Part shown: positions 43,699-52,049 of the stretch, one piece after another | Layout of the letters: each line of letters begins with the position of its first letter | How positions within the stretch are numbered: position 1 is the first letter of the stretch | Source of the DNA: Roseicyclus sp. | GTDB lineage: Bacteria; Pseudomonadota; Alphaproteobacteria; Rhodobacterales; Rhodobacteraceae | Reading direction: 5' to 3' | Assembly: GCA_018401055.1 (NCBI GenBank) | Contig: JAGYLB010000110.1 | Span: forward strand, 1 to 64,000 | DNA length: 64,000 nucleotides | Notes under the pieces: model-generated | Told to the model about the DNA's origin: nothing | Database searches by the model: none | The model's input: only the letters and a program-made list of their open reading frames with translations | Program-made: the position numbers and the translations under genes

Positions 43699-43712
43699 CT
43701 GATCTGGATCAG
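43699..43712. promoter_or_regulatory. Crp/Fnr-type box upstream of the exporter operon
   Basis: CTGAT-CTGG-ATCAG is a perfect dyad, 84 bp before the HlyD-type start (minus strand) and 127 bp before the OmpA-type start (plus strand). Either or both could be controlled from it. Confidence 0.6.
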
Positions 43713-43838
43713 GACGGCGTCGCACGATCCTCATGACGCAGATCAGCAAGGCACCGCGGGCGGGATGGTACCGTCCGGATCATCTGGCGTGAGTGCCTGC
43801 CGCGTTCCGCGCAGGCCCCGCCAAGGAAAGGACGCAAC

Positions 43839-44481
43839 ATGGGCCATCACGGAAACAGGATCTCGATCGCGCTTGTCGCGGGCACTCTGGCGCTGGCGGG
43901 CTGCGCCAACCCCGACGGCACCAATTACCAGCCCGGCACAGGCGCTGATCATCGGCGGCCTGACCGGCGCCGCGGCCGGGCAGATCATCGGCGGCGAACC
44001 CGCGCGGACCGTCATCGGCACCGCCGTCGGTGCGGCGATCGGCGGCGCCATCGCGGGGCAATTGCAGGCACAGGAGCGCGAGCTGCAACAGTCGCTGGCT
44101 GGATCGGGGCAGTGATCACCAACACCGGGCAGCGACCTGCGGGTCATCTTGCCCGAAGGCGTGACCTTCCGCACCGCATCGTCCACCGTCGATCCCGGCT
44201 TCCGTCCCGCGCTGCGGGCGGTGTCCGACAGCCTGCGGCGCCACCCCAACACGCTGGTGCGCGTCGTCGGCCACACAGACAATGTGGGCGGCGCCGCCTA
44301 CAACACCCAGCTCAGCGAGGACCGCGCCCTTGCCGTCGCGCGCGAGCTGATCGTCAACGGCACCGATGCAGGGCGCATCGTGGTGTCGGGCCGGGGCTTC
44401 TACGAGCCCGCAGCTTCGAACGCCACCGCGGCCGGGCGTGCCCAGAACCGGCGGGTAGAGATCATCATCACCCCCAATTGA
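43839..44481 (+). CDS. OmpA family lipoprotein (YiaD-like), two frameshifts
   Basis: Outer-membrane lipoprotein of about 213 residues. A lipobox signal (LVAGTLALAGCAN) is followed after a frame change near 43940 by a glycine-zipper segment (IIGGLTGAAAGQIIGG; AVGAAIGGAIAGQLQAQERE) and, after a second change near 44115, by the OmpA peptidoglycan-binding domain with VRVVGHTDNVGGAAYNTQLS and SGRGFYEPAASNATAAGRAQ then NRRVEI. It probably anchors the outer membrane to the wall. A hairpin terminator follows. Confidence 0.88.
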
Positions 44482-44507
44482 CGATCTGTCCCGCAAACGG
44501 GCGCAAG

Positions 44508-44538
44508 ACGGGCCGGGGCCATCCCTTGCCCGTTTTTT
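44508..44538 (+). terminator. Rho-independent terminator after the OmpA-type gene
   Basis: ACGGGC (44508-44513) pairs with GCCCGT (44528-44533) and is followed by a run of T (to 44538). It lies 27 bp after the OmpA-type stop. Confidence 0.65.
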
Positions 44539-44581
44539 CTTGTCGGGCCAGGAGTGGTTTTTGTGAATAGAAGGGCCGCCA

Positions 44582-44595
44582 CCAACCTGCATCAG
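44582..44595. promoter_or_regulatory. Crp/Fnr-type box upstream of a small stress-region gene
   Basis: CCAAC-CTGC-ATCAG lies 166 bp before the small gene at 44761, farther than the other sites. It is nearly identical to the site at 46585 (CCAAC-ATGC-ATCAG). Confidence 0.4.
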
Positions 44596-44760
44596 TCCAT
44601 CCGCCGCGCAGAGGGTCCATGGTCAGGAAGACGGCAGGATACCTCGCCGTCGCGTATCTGTCTCGAGTAGCGGCGCAGTTCCCCGTCAGGCGACTGTACC
44701 ATTCAGCCCATCTTGCCGGGGGGCTGCGCCCGTTTCACAGATCAGGAAAGGATCATTCCG

Positions 44761-44955
44761 ATGGACAACAAGACACCCGACCAGAAGACCGCCGAGAAGA
44801 TGAAGACCGTCAAGGCGGCATGGGATGCTGCGCCCTCGGGTCCCAAGAAGGACGCGGCCCTGACCCATTACAAGGCAGCCGAGAAGGCACAGACCAACCA
44901 CAAGGACGCCGATTGCAACCGCGAGCTTGACGCGGCGAGCCACGCGCTCGCCTGA
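44761..44955 (+). CDS. Small hydrophilic protein, function unknown
   Basis: Protein of 64 residues, Lys- and Ala-rich and probably helical: MDNKTPDQKTAEKMKTVKAA, then GPKKDAALTHYKAAEKAQTN and a final DAASHALA. I do not recognise a named family, though small proteins like this are common beside CsbD and DUF883 genes. A ribosome site (AGGAAAGG) lies about 12 bp upstream of the ATG. Confidence 0.7.
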   Translation: MDNKTPDQKTAEKMKTVKAAWDAAPSGPKKDAALTHYKAAEKAQTNHKDADCNRELDAASHALA

Positions 44956-44979
44956 ACCGGCGAAACCGCGATGCGTACT

Positions 44980-45002
44980 CCCCGGGACGAACGGTCCCGG
45001 GG
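44980..45002. terminator. Bidirectional hairpin terminator
   Basis: CCCCGGGAC and GTCCCGGGG form a perfect 9-bp stem with a 5-base loop between the small gene (stop 44955) and the convergent Crp/Fnr gene (stop 45008). No strong T-run is seen. Confidence 0.65.
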
Positions 45003-45007
45003 GGCGG

Positions 45008-45754
45008 TCAGGGCAAAAAGGGCCGCGTCTGGTCGAGATATTCGGGATCGAACCCCGCCACCCGCGTGAGCCGGGCGATGTCGTCGAAATCGACGCGCCC
45101 CTTCTGGAAGGTGACCAGCCCGTCTTCGCGCAATTGCCGCAGCACGCGGTTCACATGCACGGCACTCAGGCCCAGCACATCGGCCAGATGGTATTGCGTC
45201 AGCGGACACTCGAAACCCGATAGGTCCCCGATCCCCACCAGTCTCAGCCGGGCGCCCAGTTCCAGCAGGAAATGCGCCGTGCGGATCTCGGCAGGGCGAC
45301 GGCCCAGATTGACCAGATGTTCCACCACCATCGCCTCGTCCCGCGACGCCGCCCAAAGCACAGCCGTGGCCAGCCGCGGCGCATGGGCGAAACTGTCGAG
45401 GATATCTGAGGCCAGAACCTCGGAGGCTTCGATCCGCGTCACCGCCTCGACGCTGTGGTCGGAGGTGCGGAACAAGATGCTGCGCAGCCCCAGAAAATCG
45501 CCGGGGATCTGGAAATCCACGATCTGGCGTTCGCCATCGGGCAAAAGCTTGTAGGAACAGGCCCAGCCCTCCGCGAGGACAAAGGCCGACTGGTTCTTCT
45601 CGCCTTCGTGGATCAGCTCGTGGCCCACCTGAAAGGTCCGTCGCCGCCGGTGAAACCGCGCGAGCATCTCGAGGTCAGGCGCGGATAGCGCGACGAAAGC
45701 CGAAAGTTTGCTGGTCAAAGGGGTCTGGAGGGTCAGCATATCTGTATCCCTCAT
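45008..45754 (-). CDS. Crp/Fnr family transcriptional regulator
   Basis: Regulator of 248 residues. Residues about 25-140 are a cyclic-nucleotide-type sensor domain (FQVGHELIHEGEKNQSAFVL; DFQIPGDFLGLRSILF). The C-terminal winged helix has TQYHLADVLGLSAVHVNRVL then RQLREDGLVTFQKGRV. The recognition helix (SAVHVNRVLRQL) is of the HVNR type, not the E-x-x-SR type of classical FNR, and no N-terminal FeS cysteines are seen. It may bind the CNRAY-N4-ATCAR sites found around it; this link is inference from position and family. Confidence 0.92.
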   Translation of the reverse strand: MRDTDMLTLQTPLTSKLSAFVALSAPDLEMLARFHRRRRTFQVGHELIHEGEKNQSAFVLAEGWACSYKLLPDGERQIVDFQIPGDFLGLRSILFRTSDHSVEAVTRIEASEVLASDILDSFAHAPRLATAVLWAASRDEAMVVEHLVNLGRRPAEIRTAHFLLELGARLRLVGIGDLSGFECPLTQYHLADVLGLSAVHVNRVLRQLREDGLVTFQKGRVDFDDIARLTRVAGFDPEYLDQTRPFLP

Positions 45755-45918
45755 GGGTCAGTACGGGCTTGCATGCTTCCACCGGTAGCCGGGGGAAAAA
45801 GAGGCGACGCTGCTTTGTATCAGCCCAGCATACGCGATTTTGTTCATTCTCGCGAGACGTTCCGATCCGAGCGCGCCAGATCGCCCGGCCCCTCACTCAA
45901 TCGAAAGCGAAATCGCCC

Positions 45919-46152
45919 ATGCCAGTGCCCACAGACATCGCCGGATCAGCCGCCCTGTCCATCTGTGAATCGCTGCTTCTGGCGCTGAACGATGGCAAGA
46001 TCCTGCCGGAACGGGAGATCCTCGGGATATTGCGCGACGCCGCTGCCGCCCATGAGGGCGTGCCGGAGTCGGACAAGGCCGAGATGCACAAGGCTGTTGC
46101 AGCCCTCATCAACGGTATCCTTGCAGGTGGAAATTCGGTGCGCCGACCTTGA
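45919..46152 (+). CDS. Small conserved-type protein, function unknown
   Basis: Protein of 77 residues: MPVPTDIAGSAALSICESLL then LALNDGKILPEREILGILRD and HKAVAALINGILAGGNSVRR. It looks like a compact helical protein. No motif ties it to a known function. The start ATG at 45919 is chosen because the longer upstream frame has no such features. A hairpin terminator follows. Confidence 0.7.
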   Translation: MPVPTDIAGSAALSICESLLLALNDGKILPEREILGILRDAAAAHEGVPESDKAEMHKAVAALINGILAGGNSVRRP

Positions 46153-46197
46153 CAGGCAGAGGCGCGCCGCTTGCATGCGCATAATCTTGCAAGGGAA

Positions 46198-46231
46198 AAC
46201 CCCGCCACCCTAGAGACGGAGCGGCGGGGTT
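46198..46231. terminator. Hairpin terminator between convergent genes
   Basis: AACCCCGCC (46198-46206) pairs with GGCGGGGTT (46223-46231), a 9-bp stem, with further T residues after it and A residues before it. It serves the small gene ending at 46152 and the CsbD gene ending at 46292. Confidence 0.75.
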
Positions 46232-46291
46232 TGCTTCGGCGGCGTGGTTCCCCCGTCGGGCGGGGTCTCTCTCGCCGTGACCGCCTATGCG

Positions 46292-46465
46292 TCATGATTT
46301 CCGCAGCGCGTCCTTGGCCTTGCCGTAGGTTTTCTGGATGCTGCCCTCGGCCTGCTCGATCTTGCCCTCGGTCTCCAGCGCGGCATCGCCTGTCAGCTTG
46401 CCGATGCCTTCCTTGGCCTTGCCGGAGGCCTGCTTTACGGTTCCCTTGACGCGGTCCTTGTCCAT
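46292..46465 (-). CDS. CsbD family stress protein
   Basis: Protein of 57 residues with the CsbD pattern: MDKDRVKGTVKQASGKAKEG, then IGKLTGDAALETEGKIEQAE and GSIQKTYGKAKDALRKS. CsbD proteins are small, charged and induced by general stress. The start at 46465 is preceded by AAAGGATTT. A Crp/Fnr-type site lies 120 bp upstream. Confidence 0.93.
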   Translation of the reverse strand: MDKDRVKGTVKQASGKAKEGIGKLTGDAALETEGKIEQAEGSIQKTYGKAKDALRKS

Positions 46466-46584
46466 GATCCGAAATCCTTTCGTTGGGTGTGCAAAAGCGC
46501 GGTCTGCCCGGTGCGGGGGTGGTCGCGGGGATTTGCGCAAAAAGTCCCCGCCCGCGGTCATCGCCGGTCGGCGGCAAGGCGTCG

Positions 46585-46598
46585 CCAACATGCATCAG
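46585..46598. promoter_or_regulatory. Crp/Fnr-type box upstream of csbD
   Basis: CCAAC-ATGC-ATCAG, 120 bp before the CsbD start, in the gap after the holin-like gene. Confidence 0.45.
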
Positions 46599-46629
46599 CC
46601 GGGCGCCGATTGGCGCGGCCTTGGCGGCA

Positions 46630-47016
46630 TCAGCCCCGGCGTGCCAGCAAGAAAGCGCCGAGAAAGGCCGCGACCGGAAGGATCGGCCGGGTCGTGCGCA
46701 AAAGGGATCGGGCCAAGGCCAGATCGGCTGCGGCGCGTTCCGTCGCCAGTGCGATCCGGGCCGCCCTGCGCCGGGCCCGGGCGCGACCGACAAGCTGGAC
46801 CCCAAGCGCCAGCCCGGCGAAGGCGACACCCAGCAGGCAGGCCGCCAGCGGAAAACCGATGACGCGCGACAGCGCCACCAGACCTGCCGACAGCACAAGC
46901 CCCGAGGCCACGGCAACAAGCGCCGCCGTGACAAGCGCGGTGATGGCCCGGTCGCCCGCATCCCCGAGGGCAGTGCTCGCGGCCTCGCGCAGCGGGTCCC
47001 AAAGCGGAAAGGCCAT
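46630..47016 (-). CDS. Holin-like small membrane protein
   Basis: Protein of 128 residues with two or three hydrophobic segments (ITALVTAALVAVASGLVLSA; FPLAACLLGVAFAGLALGVQ; ILPVAAFLGAFLLARRG). It resembles the phage-holin-like/DUF1469 proteins often encoded after DUF883 genes. It follows the DUF883 gene by 6 bp, so both probably act at the inner membrane under stress. Confidence 0.78.
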   Translation of the reverse strand: MAFPLWDPLREAASTALGDAGDRAITALVTAALVAVASGLVLSAGLVALSRVIGFPLAACLLGVAFAGLALGVQLVGRARARRRAARIALATERAAADLALARSLLRTTRPILPVAAFLGAFLLARRG

Positions 47017-47022
47017 GCGCCG

Positions 47023-47298
47023 TCAGCCCTTGCCCGCGATCATGCCCAGAAGCAGCCCCACGCCCACGGCGATGCCGACAGCGGTGAGGGGATGCTCAAT
47101 CACGGTTGTCGTCGCTGTGGCACGGGCGTCGCGTCCGGTTTGCCCGATCTGGCGTCCGGCCTTGCCCACGCCATCGGACAGGTCGTCGGACAGGGTGGAT
47201 ACGAGTTTCGCCACATCCGCCCGAAGTGCCTCGAGCTGATGGCTCAGATCGGTGTCGGAGGCGGGGTCGCTGCGGTCCTTGGTGATGGCGGCATTCAT
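47023..47298 (-). CDS. DUF883 family (ElaB/YqjD-like) membrane-anchored protein
   Basis: Protein of 91 residues: a charged amphipathic N-terminal region (LEALRADVAKLVSTLSDDLS) followed by one C-terminal hydrophobic segment ending GIAVGVGLLLGMIAGKG. This fits the ElaB/YqjD family, whose members bind ribosomes at the membrane in stationary phase. The start MNAAITKD at 47298 is chosen by family length. Confidence 0.85.
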   Translation of the reverse strand: MNAAITKDRSDPASDTDLSHQLEALRADVAKLVSTLSDDLSDGVGKAGRQIGQTGRDARATATTTVIEHPLTAVGIAVGVGLLLGMIAGKG

Positions 47299-47388
47299 GG
47301 GATATTCCCCTATTGTTCGGATGCCCCGGAAGGTGCCGGGGCTCACATGGCTTCGGGGTCCCGGCGCGGCGCGCCGGGGGCGGACGCT

Positions 47389-47463
47389 TCAACGCAGTCC
47401 GAAGAACCCGAGGATCACAATGATGACCACCACCAATCCGACGATGTAGATGATCTGGTTCAT
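47389..47463 (-). CDS. 24-residue membrane micropeptide, copy 1
   Basis: An open frame of 24 codons, starting MNQIIYIVG and ending FFGLR, almost entirely hydrophobic between residues 4 and 21, so a single transmembrane helix. A ribosome site AGAGG lies 6 bp before the ATG. A paralogue with 17 of 24 identical residues is encoded at 54932-55006. Conservation of the protein rather than the bases supports real translation. A Crp/Fnr-type box is 82 bp upstream. I know of no assigned function. Confidence 0.7.
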   Translation of the reverse strand: MNQIIYIVGLVVVIIVILGFFGLR

Positions 47464-47544
47464 ATGCGGTCCTCTCTGATGCAAGGCAGCCCGGAGAGGA
47501 CCGCCATTCCCGTGTCATCTCGCCTGTCTTGCACGGCACGCGCC

Positions 47545-47558
47545 GCAACATGGATCAG
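47545..47558. promoter_or_regulatory. Crp/Fnr-type box upstream of micropeptide 1
   Basis: GCAAC-ATGG-ATCAG, 82 bp before the micropeptide start. Confidence 0.5.
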
Positions 47559-47602
47559 TCCGGACGGCGATTCAGGGACATTTCACCATTCTGGGCGGCG
47601 CT

Positions 47603-48024
47603 CTAGCCACCCGACCCGGACGACAAGGTGAGTAGGGTGCGCAGCAGCAGCAGGAGAGCCGCAATCAGCGCAAGGATCGGGCCGATATTTCGCAACCGGA
47701 CGCGCGACATACCCTGAGACCCCCGCCGATAGGGCCGATGTCGGATCGCGGCAAAAGCCCTATCAGCCGGGGCAGGACCCCGTCGTTGGTCGTCCCGAGG
47801 GCCGGCACGTCGCGGATACGCGACAGGTGAGCCCCGAGCCGCGCCGTCGCGCCGTCGCGGGACAGGTCGGACAGCGCCGCCGCCTCATCCCAGGGATCGA
47901 GGCCGAGGCGCGCGAGGGCCGACAGGACGGTGACGGAATTGCCGGCGCTGTCCTCGCCCAGTTCGGCATAGAGGAACCCGTCGAAGGGCGTGCCGCCCTG
48001 GCGCAGGAAATCCATTCTGGACAT
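47603..48024 (-). CDS. Hypothetical protein with C-terminal membrane anchor, probable frameshift
   Basis: The first 100 residues (start MSRMDFLRQGGTPFDGFLYA, then LSALARLGLDPWDEAAALSD and LSRIRDVPALGTTNDGVLPR) look like a soluble helical domain. Near 47715 the frame has to shift by one to continue into GSQGMSRVRLRNIGPILALI and a leucine-rich transmembrane segment ending SSGSGG at 47603. Alternatively the last 35 codons (ATG 47710) form a separate small membrane protein, and the first frame ends at 47665. I favour one anchored protein. Function unknown. Confidence 0.6.
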
Positions 48025-48148
48025 GGGGCCGTTCCTTTCGCGGACTGGCAGCTCGCGAGCGCGGGATGCGTCGGGCGCGCCAGCGTGCAAGACTGGCGTG
48101 CCGTGCTTGCCTTTCGCAAAGCCCTACACGAACCGCGGCGACGCCCCA

Positions 48149-48162
48149 CTAACCCCGATCAG
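48149..48162. promoter_or_regulatory. Crp/Fnr-type box between divergent small genes
   Basis: CTAAC-CCCG-ATCAG, 89 bp before the Thivi_2564-type gene on the plus strand and 125 bp before the gene at 48024 on the minus strand. Confidence 0.45.
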
Positions 48163-48250
48163 TGCGGCCGGCGCTGGTCCGGCCTAGGGTGCAGGTCAAT
48201 CCGGGAACCGCTTGGCCATATCGGCATCGCCCCACGAAAAGGACCCTTCC

Positions 48251-48442
48251 ATGCCTCTCATCAATCTTGTCGTGACACTGATCGTCGTCGGCGTGCTGCT
48301 GTGGCTCGTCAACACCTACATCCCCATGGATCGCAAGATAAAATCCATCCTGAACGCGGTGATCGTGATCGCCGTCATCTTGTGGTTGCTCACCGCCTTC
48401 GGGGTGCTGGACGGGCTGCGCGGCGTGACCGTAGGCGGCTGA
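48251..48442 (+). CDS. Thivi_2564 family small membrane protein
   Basis: Protein of 63 residues with two transmembrane segments flanking a short basic loop: LINLVVTLIVVGVLLWLVNT, then YIPMDRKIKSILNAVIVIAV and ILWLLTAFGVLDG. This matches the small bacterial family named after Thivi_2564. No function is known for it. The start ATG 48251 follows AAAAGGACC. Confidence 0.85.
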   Translation: MPLINLVVTLIVVGVLLWLVNTYIPMDRKIKSILNAVIVIAVILWLLTAFGVLDGLRGVTVGG

Positions 48443-48454
48443 GGTCGGCAGCGC

Positions 48455-49321
48455 TCAGGCCGCCGTCACGCTGACCTCTACCTCCATCGTCACGAGATCG
48501 GACGGCGTGCCATGGAAACTGCCCGCGACGGGCGCGATTTGCGACATGCGCCGCCCGACCGCGACCGGGATCAGGTTCGCCGCGCCGACGGCCCGGTTGG
48601 TCGGATCGAAGGTGATCCAGCCCGCGCCGGGCACGAAGACCTCGACCCAGGCGTGGGTGGACCCCGACCCCGCCGACCCAAGGCTCATGCCCTGCGGGTC
48701 ATGGAGATAACCCGAGACCAGCCGCGCGCCGAGACCAAGCGTGCGGCAGGCCTCGGCCATCAGCACGGCAAGGTCGCGGCAAGATCCACGGCCCCGATCA
48801 AGCGTGTCGAGCGGGCCTTGCGTGCCTTCGGTCTCGCGCACCTCATAGGCGATGCGCGTGGCGATGCCGGTGCTCAGATCCTTCAGAAGGGAAAGCGTAT
48901 CTGTCGGCCTGCCCCGCACGAAGCCCGCGACCCAAGCCCCAAGCTGGCCTGCCGGATCGACATATTGCGGGCTCGCCAGTGCGCCGAGGTCGGTCCAGTC
49001 TTCATCGGAATAGAGAAACGGGTAGTCGATCGCCGAAGCGGCTATGGCAAAGACCGGCCAGGCCGGCGCACAGAGCTCGACCGTCGTGCGCGCCCGGATG
49101 TCGATGGTGTCCGAGGCGGACAGAAAATTCACTGTAGCGATCGCATTGCCGGCCACGTCATGCGCCCAGTCGATCCGCGCCTCGGGTGTCACCTGCAGGT
49201 CGAAAGCAATCAGGCCGAGATCGCGGGTTTCGCGCGGGCGCAGCATCAGGCGGTGCGGTCCGGGGACGACCGGGTCGCGGTAGCGGTAGGTCGTGGCATG
49301 ACTGATGGTGACGCGGTCCAT
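48455..49321 (-). CDS. Transglutaminase-like family protein
   Basis: Protein of 288 residues. An N-terminal beta domain ([20 protein letters not shown] then [10 protein letters not shown]) is followed by the transglutaminase-like catalytic core with cysteine in [20 protein letters not shown], histidine in [16 protein letters not shown] and aspartate in [11 protein letters not shown]. It could be a protease or amide-forming enzyme. The frame is intact. Encoded alone on the minus strand after the Thivi_2564-type gene (convergent). Confidence 0.92.
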   Translation of the reverse strand: MDRVTISHATTYRYRDPVVPGPHRLMLRPRETRDLGLIAFDLQVTPEARIDWAHDVAGNAIATVNFLSASDTIDIRARTTVELCAPAWPVFAIAASAIDYPFLYSDEDWTDLGALASPQYVDPAGQLGAWVAGFVRGRPTDTLSLLKDLSTGIATRIAYEVRETEGTQGPLDTLDRGRGSCRDLAVLMAEACRTLGLGARLVSGYLHDPQGMSLGSAGSGSTHAWVEVFVPGAGWITFDPTNRAVGAANLIPVAVGRRMSQIAPVAGSFHGTPSDLVTMEVEVSVTAA

Positions 49322-49330
49322 CTCTGCGCC

Positions 49331-49531
49331 CTAGCCTGACCGGCCCCGTGTCTGCCCGCCACCCGGCGGCAGCGTAGTGCGCCAGACCGTGCTGGCCTTG
49401 CACCGGGCGCAAATGCGTTCGCCAAACCCCTCGCTGGGAAAGATCGCCCTGCATCGCAGGCAGGGTCGGTTCGCGGCCACGTCCCGATGGACGGGTTCTG
49501 CTGTCGGGGCGGTCTGTGACCAGGGTTTCAT
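49331..49531 (-). CDS. Small zinc-ribbon protein
   Basis: Protein of 66 residues with two CxxC pairs, CLRCRAIFPSEGFGERICAR then CK, the pattern of a zinc ribbon. The start at 49531 has an AAGGAAAAG ribosome site and overlaps an upstream small frame by ATGA. It lies 10 bp ahead of the transglutaminase gene, so co-transcription is likely. Function unknown. Confidence 0.72.
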   Translation of the reverse strand: MKPWSQTAPTAEPVHRDVAANRPCLRCRAIFPSEGFGERICARCKASTVWRTTLPPGGGQTRGRSG

Positions 49532-49650
49532 GTCTTTTCCTTGTGCTGAGCCGGCGCCTGCGGCGAGGCGGCGCGTGGTGCGGTGTTGCCGGTTGGATGG
49601 AGGTCCCGCGCCCGGTCCTCCCTTGCGGCCTTTTGGGCAATGGTCGGCAT
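49528..49650 (-). CDS. Possible 40-residue protein upstream of the zinc-ribbon gene
   Basis: An open frame MPTIAQKAAREDRARDLHPT ending QHKEKT, with a GAAGG ribosome-like site 1 bp before the ATG and a 4-bp overlap with the zinc-ribbon gene. The composition is hydrophilic and without motif. The overlap is the main support. Confidence 0.3.
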   Translation of the reverse strand: MPTIAQKAAREDRARDLHPTGNTAPRAASPQAPAQHKEKT

Positions 49651-50149
49651 GCCTTCGTTCTCGGCCGCCTGTATGGGGAAGGCATCCGGACCCGTTCCAA
49701 CGCGCGCCGTCATGTCGGGGAAAGCCCAAGCAGGGCTGCGTCCGCGCGCGCAGGTTCTTCCTGAGGTCGTCGCCTTGGAGCCTTCTGGACCCCACTGTCC
49801 ATCTTGGGCGCGTCCTGCACTGCATCGGGCGAGGCTGTCTTGAAGGGCGATGATGAACGCGTGGCCAAATTTGTTCTCCGATGCGGGGATGGACAGCGAC
49901 CAAAGGCAGGCCTTGTCTCGTTCACGGCCCTTGCCGCAGCGCGCCTTTACATCGGTCTGCGGCAGGCCGGACGACGAGCGCTTTGCCCCCCGGACCGACC
50001 CTTCCGATCCGTTCAAATTGCCCCCATAATCTAGCACCTTTGAAGGGATGCCGTCCTAACCCATGTCAGGCTTCCCCCTCGGTGCGAGCAAGCCGAACTC
50101 GACCGCGGGCTCTGCCGCAAAGATCCCTTTGCCGCTAGGAGCGCCCGGA
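49651..50149. other. Stretch without a recognised gene
   Basis: About 500 bases between the small frames near 49.5 kb and the AI-2E-family gene. Open frames run across it on both strands, but none shows a family motif. No hairpin or box stands out. Confidence 0.4.
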
Positions 50150-51325
50150 TCAACGACCACTGACGGACTGCGCCTGTCCGGTTGTCCCGAACCCGCTGCT
50201 GAGTCGTTGCATGAAGGCCACAGCCACGATGAGGGCTGGGGTCGCGACCAGCGCACCGGCCGCGCCCCAAAGCCAGGCACCGAAAAAGATCGTGGCGAAG
50301 ACCGCAATGGGCGCGATCCGGATGCGCGCGCCCACGACCATCGGGGTCACGATGTGACCTTCGATGACGTTCAGCACGACCACGGCCACAAATGGTGCGA
50401 AGGCGATGATCGGAGGGTCATCGGACGCAATTCCGACACCCAGCGTGACCAGCGCGAACATGGCGATGCCGATGAAAGGCATGAAGTTCAACAGGCCCGC
50501 CGCCGCGCCCCAGAGGGCGGCATTCGCAACGCCCAGCATCTGAAACGCCAGAGCGATGCAAAGGCCGAGACCAACGTTCACCACCAGAATTGCCAGCAGA
50601 TAGCGGGCTACATTGCTCTGGACGTCGCGCATCGCCCTTGCAACGGCGCGCCGGGTCGAGCCATCCGCGAAGACTCCCATGCCTGCCCGAGCCAACATGG
50701 CGCGGTCACGCAGCATGTAAAACGTCAGCATGGCCCAGAACACCGCGCCCGCGACGACACCCGGCACACCGATAGCCCATCCGGCCATCAGGTTCTGGCC
50801 GCCTTCGACCAGTCTGCCGACGGCGTCGTCTTCCCCGTCCGCCGCGGGCGCAGCATCCGGGTCTGCCGTCAGCGTCCCCGGCCGGCTAAGGTCGGAAAGC
50901 TCGTCAACCGCGGCGTCCGATGGTGGGGCCAGTGCCGCAAAGATCCGACGAAGTCGTGCCTCGATCTCTCGCAGGATTTCCGGGGCGCGTTCGTTCATGG
51001 CTTCCGCCGAAGGCATGAGGAGATACACAGAGCTTGCCACTGCCGCAAGGATGCCACCGACAACGATGGCGGCGCACAGCGACGGCGGGGCACCGCTGCG
51101 TTCCAGCCATTTGACGGCAGGAGCGAGCGCGATTGCGCAAAGAAGCGCAAGGACGGCGGGAACCGCGATGAAGCTGGCGGCATCAAGTGCGGCGATCGTC
51201 AGAATACCCGCGATGATGCTCAGCAAGGCGGTTGGCAGCGTGTCCCGGCCCCGACGCGCAACATTACGGGCGGTCGACCGCTTCTGACCCTTGGTCGATC
51301 CGAGGTTGGGCTTTTCATCCGTCAT
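50150..51325 (-). CDS. AI-2E family transporter
   Basis: Membrane protein of 391 residues with about seven hydrophobic segments. Family-like parts: LLSIIAGILTIAALDAASFI near the start, VPGVVAGAVFWAMLTFYMLR, ANAALWGAAAGLLNFMPFIG and NVIEGHIVTPMVVGARIRIA. The family (formerly UPF0118) includes TqsA and sodium/proton antiporters; the substrate cannot be told. An acidic loop of about 70 residues (DPDAAPAADGEDD) is inserted in the middle. The frame is intact. Confidence 0.9.
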   Translation of the reverse strand: MTDEKPNLGSTKGQKRSTARNVARRGRDTLPTALLSIIAGILTIAALDAASFIAVPAVLALLCAIALAPAVKWLERSGAPPSLCAAIVVGGILAAVASSVYLLMPSAEAMNERAPEILREIEARLRRIFAALAPPSDAAVDELSDLSRPGTLTADPDAAPAADGEDDAVGRLVEGGQNLMAGWAIGVPGVVAGAVFWAMLTFYMLRDRAMLARAGMGVFADGSTRRAVARAMRDVQSNVARYLLAILVVNVGLGLCIALAFQMLGVANAALWGAAAGLLNFMPFIGIAMFALVTLGVGIASDDPPIIAFAPFVAVVVLNVIEGHIVTPMVVGARIRIAPIAVFATIFFGAWLWGAAGALVATPALIVAVAFMQRLSSGFGTTGQAQSVSGR

Positions 51326-51555
51326 GGACGCAGCATAGCTTCTGAAGGTCCCGGTACGCCCGTCATCCGACCCATTTCCAAGCTGCGGGATCCCGGAAAC
51401 GCCTTCCTTTCAAGCGGAGCGAAACATCCACTGCGAGCCTGCATCGGGGCTTTGCCCAAGCGATCTTGAGCAGCCGGTTTCAGGCAGGTGGTCAAGACCG
51501 CTTTGGCAAGGTCCGCAGGCTGGGCCCGAGACATGGCCGCCAGTCTCTTACCCCA

Positions 51556-51714
51556 TCACTTTGCACGGACTTCGGCGGCATGGGCGCGCAGGATTTCACG
51601 CTCGCGTCCGGTCCTGTCGGTGGCGTTGACGGCCCTTTCGGACGCCCGGAAACCCATTGCGACGGTCAAAAGCAATAGCGCGAAGATCGCAAGCGCGACG
51701 AAAAATCCAAACAT
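51556..51714 (-). CDS. Small single-pass membrane protein
   Basis: Protein of 52 residues starting MFGFFVALAIFALLLLTVAM with an N-terminal transmembrane helix and a charged tail (NATDRTGREREILRAHAAEV). The ATG at 51714 has a good AGGAG site 8 bp upstream, which decides the start over a longer frame. Function unknown. The 230 bases between it and the AI-2E gene hold nothing clear. Confidence 0.65.
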   Translation of the reverse strand: MFGFFVALAIFALLLLTVAMGFRASERAVNATDRTGREREILRAHAAEVRAK

Positions 51715-52049
51715 GATGGTGTCTCCTGAGGTTTGACCCGGCACTGGCCCGTTTGTGGGACGAAGTGCGGGGGTGCGCCCGGCCTGCGCGACACGTTTGC
51801 CGGAGAATGATGGGCCTCATCGCGCCTTGCAAAGGGCGGGGCCGCCGTATTGCGAGGCGGGGTCGGCAAGGACTGCGAAATCCGGGCCGCCGATGCCCGC
51901 TGGCGACCGCCGAACTTTTCGGGACCTTGCACGGCTCTGTCTCGTTCAGACATCTCTCGTTGGAGAAACGCGCTCGATCCGAATGCGTTCCCGCGCCCCT
52001 TCTGCAAACCTTCGGTGCAGGGCCGGATCAAGCGAAGCCGGTCCCGCCT
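51715..52049. other. Stretch without a recognised gene
   Basis: 335 bases upstream of the small membrane protein and downstream of the sigma-factor gene. No convincing coding frame, hairpin or repeat was seen. Confidence 0.4.
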
